Shown: positions 56,271 through 64,000 of the stretch, one piece after another | Layout of the letters: each line of letters starts with the position of its first letter | Position numbering within the stretch: position 1 is the stretch's first letter | DNA from: Aquarana catesbeiana | Taxonomy: Eukaryota > Chordata > Amphibia > Anura > Ranidae | Length of the DNA: 64,000 nt | Direction: 5' to 3' | Assembly: GCF_042186555.1 (NCBI RefSeq) | Contig: NC_133329.1 | Location: forward strand, 76,214,557 to 76,278,556 | Notes under the pieces: model-generated | Told to the model about the DNA's origin: nothing | What the model saw: only the letters and a program-made list of their open reading frames with translations | Database searches by the model: none | Translations under genes and position numbers: made by a program

Positions 56271-56754
56271 CACCAAGTAGCTAGCATTGGGTTCTAATGC
56301 GCTGCTGCCATGGAGACAGAGACCAGCGCTGTCAATAGCGGTGCCAGGACAGCAACCCTGGTTGTTCGCCCACTGGTCCACTGTCGGAGGATTCCCCCAT
56401 CCACCTGGAATGTGTAGATGGGGGAATTAGATCTTTTTTTTTTTTTTCAGTGTAATGACCAAACGAAAAAAAAAAAGATCAATATATGGGCTGCATAAGT
56501 GGCTTAGCGCTAACTGGATCTTGGAAGAACAGAATGGGGAAGGGAGACAGATAGGGGAGAGAAAGGGACAGTTCAGTGATGAATGTGTAATGAACAATGC
56601 AGAGCTCACTTATTCAGGGACGAGGCTGGAAGTTCACACAGCTTGGAATGTGGAGCTGCTGACTGTTCTTCATATCTCCCGCGCACACCCCCTCCCCCCT
56701 CCTCTCTCCTCTCTCTCTATCTCTCCTTCACAGCTGTGTCAGGATAGTAGAGTG

Positions 56755-56885
56755 GGCGGGCTAGGCAGACACAGGGGGAGAGAGGAGGGGGGGGGAGAGA
56801 GGAGGGGGGGGGAGAGAGGAGGGGGGGGGGGAGAGAGGAGGGGGGGGGAGAGGAGGAGGCGGGAGAGAGGAGGAGGGGGGGGCAG
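56755..56885. repeat. Purine-rich GAGAGAGGAGGGGGGGG repeat
   Basis: Short tandem units of G-runs and GAGAGAGGAG on one strand, a homopurine tract with potential for triplex or G-quadruplex structure. ORFs across it are low-complexity. Confidence 0.85.
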
Positions 56886-57449
56886 CTGTATGCATCATAA
56901 TCTCCGTCCGTTGCTGGGAGGGGGGAGTGAGCTTCGCTGGGCTGTGTGAAACGAGTGTCAGAGACACTCCGCTCAGCTGCAGCCACCAGCCCCTAAATTT
57001 ACACACTGATTCTCCCGTCCTACAGACGGGAGAAATCAGTCTGTATCCTCAAACTGTCACAGGGATAATGGGTGGCTGGAAACACTGCAATGCCCCCCAC
57101 AGTGCAGGATCTCAGACTCCAGGGACTTCCGTAACCCTGATTGTTCCGTCGCTCCCACGGATGTGATGACAGCTACAGTGATCTGTCTCACACGTTGTCC
57201 AGTGTCTGAGGAGGGGGAAAGCGTGGGTGGGGGCAGTAGCTGAGGCTACATCTCCCATTGACGGGGAACGGCGCCAGGCTCAGCCAGCCAATCGGTGGCT
57301 TGTCATCACCAGCAGACACTGCTGTGCGGGGGAGGGGGAGGAGCCGGAATGACGTCATGCATAATCAATTACGGCCGCATATCGCATCGATGCCGAATCG
57401 GGAAGGGCAGAATCGTGATGCATCGATGCAGCGATAATTTTCAACACCC

Positions 57450-57489
<40 letters not shown>

Positions 57490-57492
<3 letters not shown>

Positions 57493-58168
57493 ACATTGGG
57501 GATTGTTCAGCTCAAATGGATAGATGCGTTTTGGTGCAGTAAGTCCACATCAGATAGGCATTTATAGTTAAGGGCCTGGTAGCCCACATTTATTAAAGGG
57601 AAAAACAAAACAAAAGTCCAACCAGGAATCCCACGCAGGGGTCCAAGCTTCAATTAAATACACAAAATCCAAATGAAAATGCTAGCCCACCTGGCTACTC
57701 TTCAGCAGTACTGCTGCTATAGGTACAGGTCCCTCAAACAAGCTGCTTGGATGCACACAGTCTTAGGCTCCTTGATCACACACAGCTTCAAGAGCTTCAA
57801 CGCACACAGCTTCTGGCTCCTTGGCCGCACACAGCATCAAGAGCTTCAACACACACAGCTTCTGGCTCCTTGGACGCACACAGCTTTGAAGCCCTTCAAC
57901 GCACACAGCTTCTGGCTCCCTGGACGCACACAGCTTCAAGCCCTTCAATGCACACAGCATCTATTCTCACACAGAGACACTTACTAGCAGCCACTAATCT
58001 AACTTCACCTTCCTCCTCTCTCCACTCACCAGCCCTTCGTTATATGGGCTGTGTGCACAGAGCAGTTTTCTCTGTTTTAAATTTACACTCTGTAGCTCTG
58101 CACTCAGCTGATATGCAGACTCTGTGTCCACTTAACCCCATTTTCATAGGAACAGAGCCTTGCTCTGC

Positions 58169-58172
<4 letters not shown>
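57490..58172. other. Nested segment with TTCTGGCTCC tandem repeats, class unknown
   Basis: Flanked by TA runs. Holds tandem units of about 55 bp made of CACACAGCTTCAAGAGCTTC and CACACAGCTTCTGGCTCCTT at about 57750-57960. No conserved protein; may be a solo LTR or other remnant, as it is absent from hAT copy 1. Confidence 0.5.
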
Positions 58173-58212
<40 letters not shown>

Positions 58213-58215
<3 letters not shown>

Positions 58216-58593
58216 CTCCACTGTATCCAGTTTAGCTAGATCTCACTGCAGACCGTTCCTGCTGTACTGTTTCTTATATACTTCAGGCAGTCAGTTAATT
58301 CAGTTAGCTGCAGTGTATTTCATATATATACAGTCAGACTGCTATATATGTATATATCCACTGTATCCAGTTTAGGTATATCTGCAGACCGTTCCTGCTG
58401 TACTGTTTCTATTTCTAATATACTTCAGGCAGCCAGTTGATTCAGATAGCTGCAGTGTATTTCATATTATATATATATATATTATATATGCTTGTGTATA
58501 TAGTCTAGCCAAGCCTATACCTGACAGTAGGCCATTCCTGGAGTGCGTGTTCAAAGACACTTTCAGGCAGGTGACTCAGTGAGCTGCAGTTCA

Positions 58594-58644
<51 letters not shown>

Positions 58645-58734
58645 TCTAGCCAAGCCTATACCTGACTGTAGGCCATTCCTGGTGTACTGTTTTTAGTAAA
58701 CTTCAGGCGTTGTTTTGCTAAACTAATTGTACAG
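58213..58734. repeat. Tandem repeats upstream of hAT copy 2 transposase
   Basis: Repeated blocks of ACTGTATCCAGTTTAG, GCAGACCGTTCCTGCTGTAC and CTTCAGGCAG at intervals of about 100-170 bp, with TA runs. They occupy the same position as the 167- and 57-bp repeats of copy 1 but have different units. Confidence 0.75.
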
Positions 58735-61643
58735 TATGTCTGGAAGGCCACCAAGGAGAGGCAGACGCTCACAGGCCTCTAAAAGAGGGCAAGCAGGCTC
58801 TGTGTCTACAGCCAACAGTGCTGGTCGTGGACACTGTGCATCCTCAGCACGTGGCTGTGGGGCACGCTTGTCCTTTTTTCGGCAGCTGGCCATGTTGAGC
58901 CACAACATGCAGAAGAGTTGGTCAAGTGGATGACCAAGCCGTCCTCATCCTCCTCATCCTCTGTCACCCAGGCTCAGGGTATTTTGTCTGCCAATGCAGC
59001 TGCCAAAGTGGCCTCTTCCATCAGCTCAATGTCATCATCAGTCACTCCTTCCCTAGCCCCACCATCATGCCCTGAGGAGTCCCCCGAACTGTTCGCCCAC
59101 AGTGTAGTGTACATGCTGCTGGAGGATGCGCAGCGTTTTGAAGGCTCTGATGATGGTACCCAGGTTGAGGATGAAGGCAGTAAAGTGAGCCCAGAAAGAG
59201 GGGGTGCCCAAGAAGGACAAGAAACTGGTAGTCATGTTCCCCCAGCTGCAGGATACTGCCAGATTTGCTCCAGTGGCAAGGAGGGAGGGGATGATGAGGT
59301 CACTGACTCTACGTGGGTGCCAGATAGAAGAGAGGAGGAGGCACATCTCCAACTAAGCAGGATGCCCTCCAGGGGCCAGCTTAAGGACAGGCAACCGACT
59401 GCATCACACCGCAGAGCTCCGCATGCGCAGGGCTCTACTGACTACGCGCGTTTTTCCAAATGTTCTTTGGTGTGGGCCTTTTTTGAGACGTGGGCAGCAG
59501 ATCGCACCATTGCTGTTTGTTTTTGTGGCCAAAACAGCAGCCGCTTGGGCACCACATGCTTGACCAGACATATGTCGAGCTCCCATGCAGTCCGTTGGCA
59601 ACAGTACTTAAAAGACCCACACCAAAGAACAAGGCAGACCTCTCCTTGCTCCTCATCAGCTGGGGTCTCCAACCCCACTATAACTTCTGTCCTCTCAGAG
59701 ACCTGCACTGAGAGGAATGAAGGTGTAGAATTAGATGTCCCAAGCACTTGCGGGCAATCTGCTAGCAGTACACCAACATCTGATTGTAGCAGGCAAATTT
59801 CCCCAGTTGCTAAACCAGTGAAAGAAATTCGGTCCCAGCCATCCACATGCTCAGTGGCTAAATGCTAGTTTGGCTAAATTGCTAGCACTTCAACTGCTGC
59901 CTTTTCAGCTGGTACACTCTGCCCCCTTTCAAGAATTTGTGGAATGTGCGGTACCTCAGTGGCAGGTTCCCAAATGATTTGTGTCTTTGGAACCAGCGGT
60001 GCTCCGTAGGCATTCTAGGTGTTACGCAAGCACTCAGGCAAAAAGATGCCATGCGGTGCTTGAGTTGGTTTGCTTAGGGGACAGGAGCCACACTGGGGCA
60101 GAGATTCTGGCAGCTCTGCAGGGACAGGCTCAGAGTTGGTTGAAGCCATGCCAGCTTCAGCCAGGAATGGTGGTTTGCGACAATGGCACCAACCTCCTCT
60201 CCGCCCTCTGACAGGGACACTTGACCCATGTTCCCTGTTTGGCTCACGTCTTTAATTTGGTGGTGCAGTAGTTCTTGTGCAGGTACCCGGGCTTACAGGA
60301 TCTCCTGAGGCAGGCCAGGAAAGTCTGTGGGCATTTCTGCCGGTCATATGCCAGTGCTCGGCTGGCTGACTTCCAAAAGGAATGCAACCTGCCCAAGAAC
60401 CGCCTCATCTGTGATACGCCCACCAGGTGGAACTCAATGTTGGCAATGCTGCAGCGGCTGCACACGCAGCAGAGGGCCATCAATTACTACCTGTGCGAGT
60501 ATGGCACCAGGACAGGGTCAGGGGAGCTTGGCTTTTTTCGCCACACCAGTGGCTCATGATCATGGATGCATGCACTGTCCTGTCACCATTTGAGGAGGCC
60601 ACGAGGATGGTGAGCAGTGACAGTGCATGCATCAGTGATACTGTCCCTCTTGTCTACCTGTTGGAGCACACGCTGCATGGAATAATGGACAGGGCACTTG
60701 AGGCAGAACAGAGGGAGGAAGAGGAGGGCTTCCTTACCTCTTAAGGACCAGACAGTATTCCTGCAGGCCCGCCTATCACACAGGAAGAGGAGGAGGATTG
60801 TGTCATCATGGAGGTGGAGCCTGGCACTCAGCATCAGCAGCAGTCTTCAAGGGATCGTTTTCAGGCCCCAGAAACCCATGGACTTGTACGTGGCTGGCAG
60901 GAGGTGGCTGCGGATCAGGTTGTCCTTAGTGACCCAGAGGACTCTGGACCGAATGCCTCAGCAAACCTACTCTGCATAGCCTCCCTTATCTGCAAAGCCT
61001 GCGAAAGGACCCTCGGATTTGTGGCATCAAGGAGAGGGATCAGTACTGGCTGGCAACCCTTCTTGATCCACGTTACAAGGGTAAGTCGGCGGAACTTATC
61101 CAGCCATTGCAGAGGGAGCAGAAGATGAAACATCTTCGGGAGGCCTTGCAGAAAGGTTTGTGCAATGCGTTTCCAGAGCCTGGGAGGTTACAATTTCCTG
61201 GTCCTTCTGGACACCGTGTTGCTGAGGCATCAGTCAGTCACAGAAGGAGCGGTGGAGAAGGTGGCCATCTGACCGATGCGTTCAGACAATTTTTTAGTCC
61301 GCAGCCCCAAGGTTCCAGCAACCATCGCCAGCGTCTGTTGTACATGGTGCAGGAATACCTAGGGGCAAGATCAGACTTGGAGACCTTTCCAACCAAAAAT
61401 CCACTGGGTTACTGGGTCTTGAGGATGGATCACTGGCCAGAGCTTGCACAGTATGCAATTGAGCTACTGGCCTGTCCTGCATCCAGCGTTCTTTCGGAAC
61501 GCACATTCAGTGCCACTGGAGGCTTTGTAACCAATCACAAAGTGCGCCTGTCCACCGACTCGGTTGATCGGCTCACCTTCATAAAAATGAATCAGTCTTG
61601 GATCACCAGCTACCAAGCACTTGATGCTGATGTAACCGAGTAA
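58735..61643 (+). pseudogene. hAT transposase, copy 2, frameshifted
   Basis: Begins MSGRPPRRGRRSQASKRG as in copy 1. The BED region follows at about 59450-59610, with a short deletion in the finger (the CNIC part is lost). A 5-bp loss near 59800 shifts frame. The transposase core follows with further indels and stops (for example around 59975, 60211 and 60744). The hATC part, LACPASSVLSERTFSATG, is open near the end (61460-61643). Comparison with copy 1 shows the codon opposite its TAG is AAG here. This copy cannot make a transposase. Confidence 0.9.
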
Positions 61644-61779
61644 TTTTTTCATGAATGTGAGATCCCTTGAAGATTGCCTATGCTGATGCTGAGTGACTAT
61701 CCTGTTATGCTGAGTGACTATCCTATTCCTCCTCAATGTTCATGTTTATAGCTTCTAAGAACATTTTTGTTTCTGGGCA

Positions 61780-62110
61780 CCACCACCAGTGGCTAAGGCC
61801 CAATTTTTCTGCCCCTGTTTAACAGACGCGTGTAATTACAATTTTTGCTGTAATATTTTGCAGCAGGGCTCGTTCCTACACTCAACAGGAGTATCTGTGA
61901 GGGCTTACAGTGTTGTGGCACCACCACCAAAGGCCCAATTTTTCTGCCCCTGTTCAACAGGGGCATGTAATTCAAATTCTTGATATAATATTTCACAGCA
62001 GTGCCCATTCCTGTGCTCAACAAGAGTATCTGTGAGGGGTTGCAGTGTTGTGGCACCACCGCCTAAGGCCCAATTTTTCTGCCCCTGTTTAACAGGGGCA
62101 TGTAATTACA
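61780..62110. repeat. Tandem repeat of about 130 bp in hAT copy 2 tail
   Basis: Units with CCCAATTTTTCTGCCCCTGT, ACAGGGGCATGTAATT and CTGTGAGG, corresponding to the 142-bp units of copy 1 at 37270-37850 in complement. Confidence 0.8.
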
Positions 62111-62559
62111 ATTCTTGATATATTTCACAGCAGGGCCCGTTCCAGTGCCCAGCAAGAGTAACTGTGAGACAACAGAAAGTGAGAGGAAATCTACCCCTAG
62201 GAAGGGAAATTGTCTCCTGTAAGAGTTAATATGGGAAAAAGGTGTCTCCTCCACTGATTTATCACCAATCCTTGTTTCCCTCAAAAATCCCAAATTTTCA
62301 AGATCCAATTGTCATTGGGACAGAAAGTGAGGTGAAATCTTCTGAACAGGGGCACAGACAGCAAAACAAATGTTACATGGGTGATAATCCTTCCCTATGT
62401 TTTCCAAAAAGCTTTAAAATAGATTTTTTGGCTGGAGCTACACTTACAAAATGTACCTGTTCCAAATTACAAACAAATTCTACATAAGAACAAGCCTACA
62501 GTCCCTGTCTTTTTCAGCCCCTGTATACTGCTGTTCAGAGTATATAGGGCCTGGGGGCC

Positions 62560-63534
62560 TGTCATAAAGATCCTGCCAGTAATCGGCGATCCAGACGCAC
62601 GGGAACATGGCCACGGTTCCACTGCGCATGCACGCGCGTTCACGGTGCTGTCACGCACGGGTACGCGCGCACTCCCGCTAGTGCCAGCCGGGCTATTTAA
62701 ACCGGCCTGTCACACCTAATCCCCGCTGTCTGCTCTACAGCGTTCCGTGTGCCTTAACCTGATCTGACCTGTGTACTCTGCTATCTGACCCGGCTTCCTG
62801 TTAGACCATCCTGCTATCCGCCTGCACCAGACCCTCTTGGCTTGCCTGACCATCCCTCTGTGTAATCCCTGGTACCTCTGCTGCTCGACCGATACCGACC
62901 TCCGGCTTGTTTGATCATCCCTCTGTCTGATACCAGTATCCAGTCTGTTTACCTGTTGCTTGTTCCTGGTTCCAGTCCAGCGTTCCAGACTACTACCTGC
63001 TGCTTGTTCCTGGTTCCAGTCCAGCGTTCCAGACTACTACCTGCTGCTTGTTTCTGGTTCCAGTCCAGCGTTCCAGGCTACTACCTGCTGCTTTGTTCCT
63101 GGTTCCAGTCCAGCGTTCCAGGCTACTACCTGCTGCTTTGTTCCTGGTTCCAGTCCAGTGTTCCAGGCTACTACCTGCTGCTTTGTTCCTGGTTCCAGTC
63201 CAGCGTTCCAGTCTACTACCTGCTGCTTGTTCCTGGTTCCAGCCCAGCGTTCCAGTCTATTACCTACTGCTTGTTCCTGTTCCAGTCCAGCTCTGTAGTC
63301 CTGCTTACTTACCTGCTGTGGTTCCTGGTCCTCTCTGCATTCCAGTCTCCAGTCTCCTCTTCAGCTTCAGGTTCCAGAGGGTGCCACCACTCCTGAACTT
63401 CCGGTGACTGTTGATCCTGCCAGGCACCCATACCACTCCTGGCCCTCTGTCTCCATTCCAGGGTAACAGGAGTGGGAGCTGTAAGGGAGGTCTTTCTCTG
63501 CACTTCAGGCTCAAAACCCACCAGGTATGTGACA
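62560..63534 (+). mobile_element. Solo LTR D with 5-bp target duplication in hAT copy 2
   Basis: 975 bp beginning TGTCATAAAG and ending GTATGTGACA, flanked by GGGCC (62555-62559, 63535-63539). TATA-like GGGCTATTTAAACC near 62690. The interrupted host sequence continues on both sides as in copy 1 near 36780-36830. Not obviously the same family as LTRs B and C. Confidence 0.9.
62950..63300. repeat. 44-45 bp minisatellite inside solo LTR D
   Basis: About seven units of GTTCCTGGTTCCAGTCCAGC followed by GTTCCAGACTACTACCTGCT. ORFs in this area (Trp-Phe-Gln-Ser-type periodic peptides) are products of the repeat. Confidence 0.9.
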
Positions 63535-64000
63535 GGGCCCAACGCCTTTTCTTTTTTTAATTTGGGTGCGGGGTTCCCCTTAGTATCCATACAAGACCCA
63601 AAGGGCTTGGTAATGGGCAAGGGGGGGGGTACCCATGCCGTTTGTCTCACTGATTTTCATCCATATTGCCAGGACCCGACAATACATTAAAGCCTCAAGC
63701 AGTTTTAAATTACTTTTATTCCTTTAGAAATGTCATTTTGTGCAGGGACTGTTCGAAGCACGGAAAACACGCGCCACTTTACAAGCATACTATTGACACC
63801 CCCCAAGTACAATATTTAAAGGAATATTTCACTTTTTTTTTTTCACTTTAATCATCATTAAAATTACTGCTCCCGAAAAAAACATCAGTTTTTAAAACTT
63901 TCTTTTCCATTGATACATGTCCCCTGGGGCAGCACCCGGGTCCCCAAACCCTTTTCAGGACAATAACTTGCATATTAGCCTTTAAAATGCACACTTTTGA

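Larger units (their letters stand above)
55549..57452. mobile_element. Probable hAT-type non-autonomous element with TTAGAGGTG ends
   Basis: Left end TTAGAGGTGCGCATC and right end AACACCCCTAA form short inverted ends, and ATTCGATTCTGCAATGCATC near the left is mirrored by GATGCATCGATGCAGCGAT near the right. It lies between TA runs, so a target duplication cannot be read. The interior has a 31-bp minisatellite and purine-rich DNA, no transposase. Confidence 0.6.
52873..64000 (+). mobile_element. hAT DNA transposon, copy 2, incomplete at window edge
   Basis: Starts TAGGGATGGGCTGAC, corresponding to the right end of copy 1 (TAGGGATGAGCTTCG when complemented), and runs in the opposite orientation. 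Subterminal, promoter, transposase and 3' tandem-repeat segments follow in the same order as copy 1. It is swollen by nested elements (53464-55471, 55549-57452, about 57490-58170, 62560-63534). The last bases correspond to about 36345-36410 of copy 1, so the far end and target duplication lie just beyond the window. Confidence 0.9.

Noticed and set aside
56717..57006. Proline/serine-rich ORFs
   Set aside because: Products of the homopurine tract read on the complementary strand.
62911..63407. Trp/Phe/Ser-rich periodic proteins
   Set aside because: Arise from the 44-45 bp repeat inside a solo LTR and appear in more than one frame.

Overview
The window looks like repeat-rich nuclear DNA from a vertebrate, most likely an anuran amphibian and possibly a ranid frog. 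This rests on the mix of Penelope-like retroelements with hammerhead-type motifs, CR1-type LINE, Ty3/gypsy, hAT with BED finger, Harbinger-like and TTAA-flanked MITEs, and a single-exon TRIM/PRY-SPRY gene. The species call is inference from recalled repeat families. There is no prokaryotic signature, no operon and no CRISPR array.

Layout. Bases 1-9419 are a 30-bp satellite whose unit is a multiple of three, so it reads open in all three forward frames without being a gene. It is broken twice by a duplicated cassette (5314-5915 and 8721-9198) built around a long palindrome with hammerhead-ribozyme-like motifs at its tip. Bases 9420-13600 are old dispersed repeats and MITEs. The only intact host-like gene is a TRIM E3 ligase (RING, two B-boxes, coiled coil, PRY-SPRY) at 13615-15171. 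Bases 15240-24800 are nested transposons: a Penelope-like reverse transcriptase broken by three later insertions, and a second, 5'-truncated Penelope-like element with a GIY-YIG endonuclease, a 60-bp inverted end and a 15-bp target duplication. A CR1-type LINE (24795-26870) is itself split by a TTAA-flanked element.

Bases 28506-44336 form one 15.8-kb inverted-repeat structure. Long arms of tandem 130-165 bp units enclose a decayed Ty3/gypsy pol, which was invaded by two solo LTRs of one family in opposite orientation and by a 6.8-kb hAT transposon (36236-43053). The hAT has an exact 8-bp target duplication, and its BED-finger transposase is interrupted by one in-frame TAG. A third solo LTR sits in the left arm.

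Bases 44340-52870 are TTAA-flanked repeats, MITEs and minisatellites. From 52873 to the window edge lies a second, opposite-orientation copy of the same hAT, broken by further transposons, (TA)n runs and a solo LTR with a 5-bp target duplication; its transposase is a pseudogene.

Many insertions keep target-site duplications that restore the interrupted sequence exactly, so the order of events can be read directly. The most notable items are the hammerhead-like palindromic cassette, the large inverted-repeat structure around gypsy and hAT, and the nearly intact hAT transposase.
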